Under the pieces are notes generated by a model that saw nothing but the letters and a program-made list of their open reading frames with translations, was not told the origin of the DNA and made no database searches. A DNA stretch of 64,000 nucleotides from Prostheceraeus crozeri (lineage: Eukaryota; Platyhelminthes; Polycladida; Euryleptidae), in the NCBI GenBank assembly GCA_907163375.1, contig CAJQUW010007240.1, positions 62,001 through 126,000 on the forward strand. The letters run 5' to 3'. Shown in pieces: positions 10,464 to 20,840 of this stretch. A program made the translations under genes and the position numbers. The stretch's first letter is position 1. The number at the start of each line of letters is the position of its first letter.

Positions 10464-12033
10464 TTAGCCTATAACTCGTGCCACGACGGCGCAGAGCCTG
10501 AACGATGCACCACACTTCTCCATGTCGATCTTTCGGAGGTCAGCAACGGTACTCCCACCAAATATGGAGCTGGGCAAGATCCTTTTTGATGACATTGCAC
10601 CATCTTGTGCGCGGAGCGCCTGGCGGTCGTCTCCATTCAGCGCCACCAGGGTCGAAGGAGAAAACTGCTTTTTAATCAGATGGCTATCGAGGAGGCGGCT
10701 CAGATGACCGAACCATCTAAGGTTGACTTGTGCGGCGACGTATTTCGATGTTGGGGATTCAATCAGTCCATCTTACACGTTCGATCATGCGTAGTGACGT
10801 TGATTCGAGTCTTTGAATTCGTCGAACCGTGGACTGTGAGAGGGGCCAGGTCTCTGTTCCGTATAGAAGGACTGGCAGCACGGCAGCATTGTAGATTCGA
10901 CATTTCGTTTTTCGGGAAATGCATCGTGGACACCACAGCGGATTACAGAGGGCTCCTATCACTCCTGAAGCAAGACCACGACGTCGGCTCACCTCACATA
11001 GAATATCCCCATTGGCGGAGACATTTGAGCCGAGGTAGACGAAAGATGACACCTTTTCAACCGTGGAACCGTTCATATTCAATGCTGGGGAAGTGGATCC
11101 TCGTCTACATGCATGAATTTTGTTTTAGCCCAATTCACCATCAGCCATAACTTAGCGGCCTCAGTTTCGTGATGGCAAAAGCTTGTCGCAGATCATCAAG
11201 GGAAGAGCCTAAGATCACTGTTTCGTCAGCGTGCTCTTCTAAATCAGTTAATCTGTAGCTGCCCAAATTTAATACCAGGCATTCTATTGCAAACAATCTC
11301 CATGAAATAGTCGATGATGCAGTTAAACAGATCTGGGGCTGCAACACATCCCTGGTGCACTATTGATTGAGTTTAACACCCATCGGACAGTTTACCATTG
11401 ACTCGAACACAATTCTAGGATGAATCGTAGATCCTCTTGAACATGTCGCAAAGTTTCGTGGGTTTTCCGAGAAGACTGAGGATTTTTCAAAGGCCTTCTC
11501 TATGGACCGAGTCAAATGCAGACTTCAGAACTATAAATGCGATAAAGAGCTGTCTGTTCTTGAGGAATTATCTATGTTTCTCAATCAAAAGGCGGATACA
11601 TGATTTTTGATCGGTGGTAGAGCTGTTGGGCATAAAGCCTGCTTGCTGAGGACGACGTTGATCTCGGATAGCTGTTATGGCTCTTGATAAGAGGATGCTG
11701 GTAAACAACTGTGCAGGTACCGACGGCAGCTTGTTTCCTCAGTAGTTGTCACACACATGTCTATCGCCTTTGCGCTTCCAACAGGGCAAGATGATACCAT
11801 TTCGCCATTCTTCAGAGAGCTTCGTAGAGCCCTGAAATTGAGACATGATATCTTGTACCTCTTCCTTCTCCCAGACTTCGTTCATGATCGTCGCAACTGG
11901 TCGCAACCCATTCCACCATAGTTTCACCACCATACTTCATCATTTCACTAACGATGTTGCAGACACCTGACGCCTTGTTGGTGCGGAGTTTCGCTAAAAC
12001 GGCTATGACATCGTCTGTTGTGATAGGATCCAT
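10464..12033 (-). pseudogene. Reverse transcriptase pieces of the LINE
   Basis: Fragments in order on the minus strand: KLRTNKASGVCNIVSEMMKYGG and the ILPCWKRKGDRHVCDNY palm entry (12033-11739), a decayed catalytic box EHADETVIL in place of the usual (F/Y)xDD region (11347-11141), and the thumb/C-terminal part with FVYLGS, SRKTKCRIYNA and LLYGTETW (11082-10759). A further tail with LRKIDMEK follows to 10464. Frames change at least three times and the catalytic aspartate pair is altered, so it is dead. Confidence 0.7.
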
Positions 12034-12216
12034 AAGACAGGAAGGGTGATGGAATGCGTTGGCTTCAGCAGCTTCTTGGAGGTCATAGTCTAGGGTAGGT
12101 TGGGGACAATTGAGTAGTCCTTGGAAATACTCTGCCCAGCGTTGTCGACAGTCACTGTTATCGGTCAGAAGAAGGACATTGTGGTCCTTTACAAAGTTTG
12201 GCTTGCGTGTTTGAAC

Positions 12217-13000
12217 CAGGGATGCGGAGTCGGAGTACTATCATTTCGATAGGACTCCGACTCCAGCGGCTGATAGGACTCCGGCTTTTGATAGGACTCC
12301 GACTCCGAGTGGCAAGTAATTAAAGCCTAGTTTTTTGAAAAAAACTGGTAACATGCATCATAGATCAATATAGGCTTACCTGAACCTATCTTTAGTGATC
12401 ATTGTTGCATCAATTATCAATCATTTTCGATAAATGTCGCTTTAAGTTGGATACATGGGACTCGGCTCCTCCCATCTTGTTGATGTGTGCTTCACACAGT
12501 TTTTCTCCAGTCTCTACCAGGCAGGAAAATACCCCATCCTTCTTCAAAAAAAAATAGCACACTTTCGATTTTAATATGCGCTTTGGAGGAGACATCACAT
12601 ACACGATTAACGTGAGGGTAAGAGGTAGTGTTCTCAGACAAACTAGCATTTCATTTTTGTCTCTGATGTGACCTTTGGTGCATAGGTGTGATCGAGGTAA
12701 TAGGCTTGTCTTCTCTACTAAATCACCGAGTGAAAAGACAATCCTTTTTTACTATCACGGTTCATTCCCTCAACTATTACAAGCCGTGCATGCAGCAGTT
12801 TCTCTGTACTTTTGTTTGACGGAGAGACAGTGATGAAGACAGTGACAGCTATGCACGAGGATAAATAATTTGTTTGTATTATATTTCGGGCCTAGTTATA
12901 AGCCGGAGTCCGGAGTCCTATCATTTGATAGGACTCCAACTCCGACTCCAGCAAAAATGATAGGACTCCGGGACTCCGGGACTCCGACTCCGCATCCCTG
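12217..13000. mobile_element. Non-autonomous hAT element with 8-bp target duplication
   Basis: Inverted ends CAGGGATGCGGAGTCGGAGT (left) and the matching complement ending CCGCATCCCTG (right) are flanked by a perfect 8-bp direct repeat GTTTGAAC at 12209-12216 and 13001-13008. The subterminal regions repeat GATAGGACTCCGACTCC in both directions, a likely transposase-binding array. It is inserted into the LINE. Only a zinc-finger relic of the transposase remains. Confidence 0.85.
12410..12649 (-). pseudogene. BED-type zinc-finger relic of a hAT transposase
   Basis: 79 codons with a C-x(n)-C ... H-x(n)-H layout ending VSNLKRHLSKMI, typical of the BED finger at the N-terminus of hAT transposases. 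The catalytic region is missing, which explains why the host element is non-autonomous. Confidence 0.55.
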
Positions 13001-13189
13001 GTTTGAACAACCACATCTCTTAGTAGCTTGTAAATCTCTCCTTGATTGTTTTGAACGGCAGCATTTTCAAGCTGCGTCGCCTACTGGTCCCAAAACTGCT
13101 CACGATCTGCACGGAGAGCTTCGTTGCGGACGCGATCTAAGCGGCGAAACTCTTCCATGAGTCCATTCAAACGGGCGGCTCGTCTCTCC

Positions 13190-13780
13190 TCAATGATTAT
13201 GAGAGTATCGGCGCAGATCCATGGTTAGGATTCGTGGTTGGTACTTGTTCGTAGGGTCAGCTTTCAGTTTCAAACAATGAGTGGCAACCAACATGCGATG
13301 ATCTCTATTTCCGAGTTGAGCCCCACGAAATACACGGCAGTCGGAAACAGATGAACTCCAGCGGCGGCTGACCAAAATGTGATCGACACCGTCATCGTGT
13401 GACACCGTCATTACTGTGCCACGTCCAGGAATGAATGCCATTTCTTTGAAACCATGTATCGATTTGCCGTGATCTGTCAATGCATATAGATCCAGAGGAC
13501 GATCACCATTGTCATTCGTAATATTCTCAACAAAGTTGTTGTCATTGACGTATGACAAGTACAGATTGCGGCAGAGATACTCGTAGTGGCATTGGCATCT
13601 GGAAGGACAATCGAAAGGTCGTGACGTGGAATAGCTGCAACATGAGTACCCAGTTCTGAATAGAAATTTTCTTTTTCTTCTTCAGTGGCAACATTTGTTG
13701 GAGCGTAGCCGACAATTAGACTAAGCTTGCCATGACGATGTTTGAGAAGGGACTTAACGATCAGAGATAGGCCGCCAAGA
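13190..13780 (-). pseudogene. APE-type endonuclease pieces of the LINE
   Basis: The minus strand gives VGYAPTNVATEEEKENFYSE and then LPDANA (about 13730-13590), and in the next frame DHGKSIHGFKEMAF, DGVDHILVSRRW and NRDHRMLVA (13558-13190). The last, with D-H near the C-terminus, matches the catalytic end of apurinic endonuclease-like domains of LINEs. One frame break separates the parts. Confidence 0.7.
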
Positions 13781-14000
13781 GACTAAGCAACGACGTGCAA
13801 TGGGAGAATGTGCGAGAGCGACTCCTCATCTTCCTGAGCCATCCGTTGGTCTGCTCCATAGAACGTGATAGTCTCGAGCAACACACTCACCAGAATCTGC
13901 TCAGCGAACTTCGTATGGCCCTGCAATTGACACATAATACCTTGCTAATTCTCGGAAGAAGGCAAGCTGAGCCAAGTTGCTTAAGGGTCAGAACATTCAT

Positions 14001-15449
14001 GTCGCAATTCGTAGTTTATTCCGCAAATCCATAAATCGTGATCCTTGTACCGTTTCATGAGGTCGATTTCCAGAAGAGACAATCGGTGTGAAATTTCGTG
14101 CAGGATTCATAACAGAAAGGAGTTTACTGAACAGAGTTGTTAGCCCTGCGTCAGCTAGACAGATGATGAGGCTGCCATCTCGAGCTACGATTGAACCGGC
14201 GTCCTGTCCACCCGGGAACAATCGTGCGAACGCCGTTGACCAAAAGGTTCATCCACCTTCCTGGTTAAGACTAGCTGGGCAATCGCGTGCCACTGGGTTT
14301 GAAGAGTTTTCCGTCTCCTGAGGGGGTTGTTTAGTTATTATCGGCATTAGAAGATAGTATCCATGGTGAGCAACCTGCAAGCGGCACCAAGCAGGCTGTC
14401 CAAAAGGGGACTCAGCAAAGCCTGGACCTTGAGCACACGAGGACGTACAACGCCATCCCCCCAAAGTAACACCAAATCGTTAAATTCATCACCAAGATAA
14501 CGAAAGAAGTCGATATTCTCCATGACTTCATGCCACCTCTACTCCGATTCCTGCAAAAACGTTGTGAACCGAATTCAAGATTTAATCGTAGAAGTTTTTT
14601 CTTTGTACCAAGCTGCTATTCAGTGTATTATCGAATGCACGCTCGTTCTCACAATTGCTAACGATGTCTTTCTGTTTTTTACTCAATGCTCTTTCCTTGT
14701 GAACATTCAATTTATGTACCCTATGATTTTTATTTTCTTAATAATAAAGAACAACAACATCACATCGAAAATAAGATAAATTCAAAGCTTTTTGTAATAA
14801 TAGCACTCGGTCAAAAATTGGATAACAATATAGATTCCTTTGTTCGGTTTCACTTAATTGTGGAGGCTTTCCAAAAAAAGAAATAAGGAGTGGAAAAAAG
14901 GCATTGTCCAAATACAAATTAATTCAGTCAATTGTTAATTCTAAATTAGCATTTCCTTAACCCTCTGATGTATGAGTTAATTTTGTAGCGCTCTTCCATA
15001 ACAAGTATCCATTTGACCCTGTGACGAAGATAGGAAAACTTTCTTTTTTTGTGCCATTACAAATTTGTGATGTTTTCAATCGTCTTTATATGGACAAGGT
15101 TGATAGTTTCTCATTTTTCTGTGTAGCTGTAGTTGATAGTGTGCTAAGATTGTTTTGACTATCTTCCACGTATCTCAGATGGCGCAATGTGAGCAATTGT
15201 CATGAAGGGATTACATATTTTCCTTTTGCTCGAATTTTCAAAGTTAGTGCAAAGGTGCCCTCATTTCTCTGAAGAAGATTCCTCTATGACTGCATGATAC
15301 TTTCCGGCCTTATAGTCGGGTTGCCAACATCGAAATACACGAGCACTGTTAAAGAATTCCCAGTTCGAAGGTATTGCACAATCCCAACCATCGGCCTAGT
15401 CCCTTTTCGAAACGAAGTGTAACCATGGACTTCAAATATGCATGCCTTT
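14001..15449. other. Non-genic, probable 5' LINE remnants then unassigned
   Basis: Minus-strand frames at 14221-13997 and 14464-14249 may be degraded 5' sequence of the LINE, but no conserved motif is visible. From about 14500 to 15450 the DNA is AT-rich with no recognisable gene or repeat. Confidence 0.45.
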
Positions 15450-16470
15450 CGTCTAAAGCGTCTGCCGCTTGATGTTCAAGAAGTCCACGAATCCCTATTC
15501 AATGGATTTTAGTTGAAATCTTTATTTTCTTCCGCTAATAGAATAAATTACCATATATTCGTGCATTACCTGAATTTATTGTATTTTTACTCTTTTCCCG
15601 TGGACTGTAGGAAATCGTTGAAATCCCTTCAAAATCAAATGTCAAAGAATTGAAATGATGACTTTCTTGTATTGTTTGGTAATAGTTGATCACGTCAGGA
15701 ATTCCACACGGTTTGATTCTTTGGCTTTTCCTGTATTCCCTTGCCACTAATGATTTTGAAATAAATTCACCTTGTCGTCACCTAATCAAACATGGTGATG
15801 ACACGACTCTCTGTTTCCCTCTGTTCAAATTCCATGATAACCAGAATATAATCGCACACCATGAGATCCTGATTCTTGGTCGAATTTAGAGGAGCTTCAA
15901 CTTAATGTGGCGAAGTGCATGACGTTGACTATGCCGAAATATTCTCAAAAAGTTGCCGCAAATTTCCTCATATTCACGCGGTTGACACACTGTGTGCTTT
16001 AGGCATTCATTTTAACACGAAAGGAACCTGGTCGACGTACGTGGAGCAAATTGTGAAATGTGCTTCTCGTAGGTTTTGTGCTCTTTGCATCCTTCCCCTT
16101 TTCCTCTTGACTCCGAATTTGAAGACTGTTTATTTCAGCTTATTTTAGTCAATTGTCGAGTATTGTGCGTCGCTCTTTGTTGGACATTACATATCGGATT
16201 CGAATCAACTTATGCCACTACAAAGCCACTTCCATAAAATTATGTGTGGGGAAAGCTGCTGAGATACGTGGAAGATAGTATGTTCTATATACCATGTAGT
16301 CCCTCGATGAAGAGCCATTACCATCTGTCCTGAAATGGCACATGCATGTCCGACTGTATTTGGCATCTAGCCTACTAAAAACAGCCTCTGTGCCATTCGG
16401 AATTAGTCAACTTGTCAAAAACGCAACTAAATTGTATATTTCATTTTCATTCAATGAGCGAACAATGTTT
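15450..16470 (+). pseudogene. Second LINE reverse-transcriptase relic
   Basis: Plus-strand frames show SGIPHG then KHGDDTTLCFP (the YxDD-type catalytic box, altered to HGDD), followed in another frame by LGIHFNTKGTWSTYVEQIVK and then VEYCASLFVGHY, the palm, thumb and C-terminal blocks of Jockey/CR1-like reverse transcriptases. Several frameshifts and stops are present. The relic ends where the hAT transposon at 16475 begins, suggesting one inserted into the other. Confidence 0.55.
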
Positions 16471-17339
16471 CATCGCAATCAATGGGAAGGCTGGCTTTGC
16501 AATTTTTTCGCTAATGCCTGAATCCTTGGCGTAGTTTCCGAAAGCGCAAGGCGAACATCACTTGCAGCTTCCAGTCGGTTTCTCTTCTTCGCTTTTATTC
16601 CCATCAAAACGGAGAACCCTTGCTCACAGCGGTACGTCGTTGAAAATGAAACGAGGACACGTTTTGCCAAAGTAGGTGTATCCTGAAGTCTTTCTGTCCA
16701 GAACTCGTCAAGAGCCTTCTCCTTGAATGCGTATTTCAGCGCCTCCTTACTTCTCAATTCGATCTATTCCTCTTTTGCGGGGATGTCATCATCGGATATT
16801 TCGTCCTCCTCACATTGCCAAGGATTCTGAAGCCACTGGAATCCTGAAACGTCCAGATCTGGGAAGTACTGTTGCAGCTTTTCCGACAAGGCATCCAAGT
16901 GGGCTCCAATTTCCACTTTCGCAGCATTCAAAAGCTCCTGGTCAATCTTGGAATCCTCATCCAGAAAGGCGTCCAGCAGTGGGAACTGGGCTACCATGCC
17001 CTTCACAACTCTTCTGCTCCACAGCTTCAGCTTTTTCACGAATGCAGAAACGGTTGTTCGGGCATCAACGATCGTTACATTCTTCCCCTGAAGTGCCAGA
17101 TTTCCAGAATTCAGTTCGTTGAAGATGTCGCCCAAATAACACAATCGCAACATCCATCCTGGATCAGAGAAGTGTTGCGCCAAGTTCGATCCTTTCTGCT
17201 CCAGAAATGCTTTCACGGATTGTCGCAGCTCAATGACACGATTCAAAACCTTTCCACGAGAAAGCCATCTCACTTCGGTGTGGTAAAGCAGCACTTCATA
17301 TTTCTCTCCCATACTCTTGCACAGTTCTTTAAAGACACG

Positions 17340-18283
17340 CAGTGGCGGCTCGTGCAGTCCTGCTCATGTGGGGCGCAATCCAAACGTCTTCATCTTAGCC
17401 CATCATCTACTACGGTCTCTGCTATATTTCATGTACGCCTATGTAAATGCCTGTTTATGACATGATAAGCCTCACTGCAAATATACTACTGTGGTCCTTC
17501 ATAATGACATTATTTTCGGAAGATGTAAAGTCCAGCGATGATCACCACCAAATAGCACACAAGGAAAACAAAATACAGCTTCCAGTTCATCTGATCCACA
17601 AAGCCATTCAAATCTCGAATACCATTCTGTATTAAAATTTCTCTTGTAGTTTCGTCCTCTGTCGCTTGAAATGTGAGCTTGGCTGCCGTTGAGCCGTGGC
17701 CTTGGCGGACCGAGATTTCTAATTTCAATTTTTTCTTGTAGGGAATGTTGAGAAAAGGGCTTTCTTAATAGATATACAATCTGATTCATCTTCAGTCGAC
17801 ACAGTGAGACACAGTTATGATTGAAAGTGCTTCGCCAGTCCAAGGTTTTGTATACACGCATCAGAATAACATGAGTTTGACCAGAATCTGACTTCCCAAC
17901 GCACGCGCGGCGTTACCTAATCAGAATGTACGAAAGCGAGACAGAGGGACTTTTTGAGAGCGCCCCATCCATGCATTGTTTACGCGTGCGAAGCTGCTAA
18001 AAATCTTCGATGTATGCAGATGTATGATCAGCAAAACATGCATGAATCAAGGCGCACAGACTGTGCGCCCCATCCGGTAGAAGAGAGGGAGAGTGACGTC
18101 TGAATGAGTCACTGAACCACGCTTCGAATGTGTTTAGCAGTACAGGTTGAACCATTGATAGTTCAATTCAGTCTATCAGATCAGTTGCGTTTCAGCGCAA
18201 TGCTCTGTGTAAATTTTCTTTGATGTAACTAATTTTTAATGGAGGGCTGCGCCCCAGGCGCCCATATGGACGGGCCGCCACTG
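17340..18283. mobile_element. Non-autonomous hAT element in the ZBED transposase gene
   Basis: Ends CAGTGGCGGCTCGT and ACGGGCCGCCACTG are inverted repeats, flanked by the perfect 8-bp duplication AAGACACG (17332-17339 and 18284-18291). Length 944 bp. A single coding relic (TTF-type zinc finger) is present. Confidence 0.85.
17499..17861 (-). pseudogene. TTF-type zinc-finger relic of a hAT transposase
   Basis: Contains RNLGPPRPRLN, then NTEWYSRFEWLCGS and AVFCFPCVLFGG, the conserved layout of the TTF finger that precedes hAT transposase cores of the ZMYM-like group. The catalytic domain is gone. The upstream part of the frame is unrelated filler. Confidence 0.65.
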
Positions 18284-19546
18284 AAGACACGACTGTTGCA
18301 GTCCTTTGCTTTGATTAAGTTGACGACTTTCACGACCTGGCTGAATGTTGAACTCAGTCCTGCAGGCAGCGTTTTGGATCCAAGCGCAAAGCAGTGAATA
18401 GTACAGTGGTCAACAGTTATATTGGCATTTGCATGATGCACGAACCCCTTGAAGCCGAGATTGCCACCCATCATGGCAGGTGCACCGTCAACAGAAACCT
18501 GTTGAACAATCCCCCACTCTAGCCCGTTATTGACCAAAAAGCCGTCCACCAGATGGTAGACGTCTTCTCCCTTCGTTATCGTGGCCAGAGACTCACAAAG
18601 GAAAAATTCTTCTTTCACACCCGAGAGGTGAACATACCGAACAAATCCAAGCAAGACAGCGCAGCTGCTTACATCCGTGGACTCATCAAACTGCAGAGAG
18701 ATTTTCTGGTATGGACTAGCCTTGACCTCGTCCATGACTTGCAATAGTACATCATCAGCCATGTCGTCAATTCTTCGTCGAACCGTATTATTCGAAAGCG
18801 ATATGGCACTCAGCTTCTTTGCCTGGTCTTCACCCAGAACCAAAGATACCATCACCTTTGCACATGGCATGATGAGAGTTTCGGCAATTGTGTGACTCTT
18901 CTGCTGCTTGGCAACTTTGTAGGCCACCGTATATGAAGCTTCAATAGCGGCGGCAAGACTTTCAGTGGCACCAACGGTATTTCCGAACTGAATTCCTTTG
19001 AGCTGCTTTGCCTTCTTTACAAAAAATGCCCTGTCTTGGTTCTGATGCTCCGAATGACAGTTGTAGAGATGGCTGGACAGTTTCGAGGCTTTCAGACTCT
19101 CGTTGGTCAATACCTTAAAGCAGAGAACGCACTGCAGATGATCTTCTCCCCCTGACGGCAGATTCACAAAACCATGATCAAGGAAGACTTCTTGGTACTT
19201 TCGCTTTGGCATGTTCACGTCAGCACTCCAGCACAGATAAATCTGAAGTGAAGCAAAACTATGAATCCTTGGCATAGTTTCCTTCGCTAAGGAGTGCTCC
19301 AAAGGGCATGACGTCACTCGTCTCTCATTGATTGTCATTTAAGGTGCGTTTACACATGCGAGAAGGCTGTCGCGACTTATCGCCGCGAGAAGTCGCATGG
19401 GGTATTACACAGATGCAATTTCTTTCTATTCGACAGTGTCATCGATTGTGAAATGAACTTAACTTTTATCACATGATTTAGTGACGTAGAAATGGAACGC
19501 GAGCTTCTATACAAGAGCTCTCAAGCCATATTACATTGCTATAGCT

Positions 19547-19870
19547 ATGTTTGATGGTGAAATGGCAGCGGTTGCAGTTATCATTGCTGCAGTTAAAAAG
19601 AAGAAGATGAAGCGAAGAAGAACATGTTGGGTTCGGAAGTGGATTGCGAGGAGGGATGCATTCGGTGCATATACCACGTTAATGGCAGAGCTTGCACTTG
19701 AGGATAGAGGACAATACCGCAATTTTCTAAGGATGACTCCAGAAAACTTAGAAGAGATTCTGTGCAAAATTGGATCAACCATTTCCAGACAAGACACTCA
19801 GATGCGGGCCTTGTTTGATATAGCCAGAAGAGGAAATCTAGACAGTGTCCCATCCCGGTTGTATATCTAG
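19547..19870 (+). pseudogene. N-terminal fragment of the Harbinger nuclease
   Basis: 108 codons with WVRKWIARRDAFGAY, LALEDRGQYRNFLRMTPE and ISRQDTQMR, the conserved N-terminal region of Harbinger nucleases. The protein then leaves the family pattern and stops; the catalytic DDE domain is absent. An internal deletion is the simplest explanation. Confidence 0.7.
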
Positions 19871-20119
19871 GAGTCCATGGTCTAGCCATGATTTTTTGTA
19901 TCTTGAGTTTCCTTCTGTATAATTGTTATCTGCAGATCGGGTGGCATTTCTGTCACCCGTGAAACTTTGAGTAATAACAATATATTGATGATTTGACTCA
20001 AATTGATTCTATTTCAAAATTACATATTTCATATTTGAACCTTTCAATGAAAAACCTGGTGTTGTCAATAGAAAACGAATGACTAATCCAGACGCACTAT
20101 ATTAAGTCAAAAAAAGTTA

Positions 20120-20840
20120 CTAGCTATCTGCCATCATGTCTTGAAAAGGTTTCAAGTTAATGAAGTTAGTGTTGGGCTGCAAGCACTTCATTTTACCTAG
20201 AAATAAAATGTCATTTATTAGCTTCTCAGCAATTGTTCGCTGTGTACCACACTCCATTCCTTGTAGCCCAACTGCAACGTTCTTCCCAAACAGGTCGTGC
20301 TCGTCATCCACCTTCCTCAGTTTCTTTTCTGCAATGGCAACCAATTCATCCATTGAATCATCCCTCTTCTGCTTCATTCGTGGATCGCAGTTTTCCGTTC
20401 CCTCCTGAAAATTAAACAATAAGAGAGTAGAGAATAGACAGTAGAGCTGATACGAATTTTGTTACTATACTCACTTTCGTGTTTTCCATATTTGACTTGC
20501 TAGATCTAGCTTCAACAGTGTCACACAGGAAGCTCATGGATTCAAAATACTGCCACTTTGTTGGGGACTTCGAAGTTGCTCCACTTCCCGATTTGCAATT
20601 CCCCTCTCGTTTTTTCTGGTTCGTGTACTGACTACGAAGATTGTGGATCTTTCGAGAAATCTCCTTCACCGTTGTAGCAAATTCGGTTGCCATTGACATC
20701 AGGGCTTTATCTTTCAGGAGTCTGTTCCTGTACTCCTCTCGAGTCACCTCCCACAGACAGACATTGTCTCTGTACATTTCAATCAACTTTTCTGTTTCCT
20801 GGCAAGTCCAATCTTTCTTCTCATTCTCAAAGTGTGTCAT
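20120..20840 (-). CDS. MADF/Myb-like protein of the Harbinger element (two exons)
   Basis: Exon 1 (20840-20475) starts at MTHFENEKKDW and contains a MADF/SANT-like domain (WTCQETEKLIEMY, SRKIHNLRSQY). It ends with a GTGAGTAT donor. The intron is about 70 bp and ends TTTTCAG; exon 2 (20404-20120) opens with EGTENCDPRMKQKRDD and carries a charged C-terminal region. The two exons join in phase 0 (122 and 94 codons) without any stop. In Harbinger elements this protein partners the nuclease and binds the element ends. It is intact although its nuclease partner is deleted, so it would rely on a nuclease encoded elsewhere. Confidence 0.7.

Larger units (their letters stand above)
10440..14000 (-). 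mobile_element. Broken APE-type non-LTR retrotransposon (RTE-like)
   Basis: Read on the minus strand: endonuclease region (13780 to 13190), linker, reverse transcriptase (12033 to about 10750) and a C-terminal tail to about 10464. A 784-bp hAT derivative interrupts it at 12217-13000. Motifs such as YLGSNVSANGDI and VLLYGTETW are typical of RTE-like elements. Multiple frame breaks and stops mean it is inactive. Exact ends were not found; no poly(A) or target duplication was identified. Confidence 0.7.
16479..19212 (-). pseudogene. ZBED5/SCAND3-like hAT transposase, interrupted
   Basis: The start is placed at MPKRKYQEVF (19212), a usual opening for this family. A BED finger follows (C-x2-C, then HLYNCH), then the catalytic core with LQFDESTDVSS and VSVDGAPAMMG, and DHCTIHCFALGS. 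Coding is interrupted by a 944-bp insertion at 17340-18283, with an 8-bp duplication, and resumes in frame with VLLYHTEVRWLSRGKVL. One in-frame TAG lies near 16762, then the C-terminal dimerisation region with CEQGFSVLMGIKAKKRNRL. Apart from the insertion and that stop the frame is open, so decay is recent. Confidence 0.8.
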
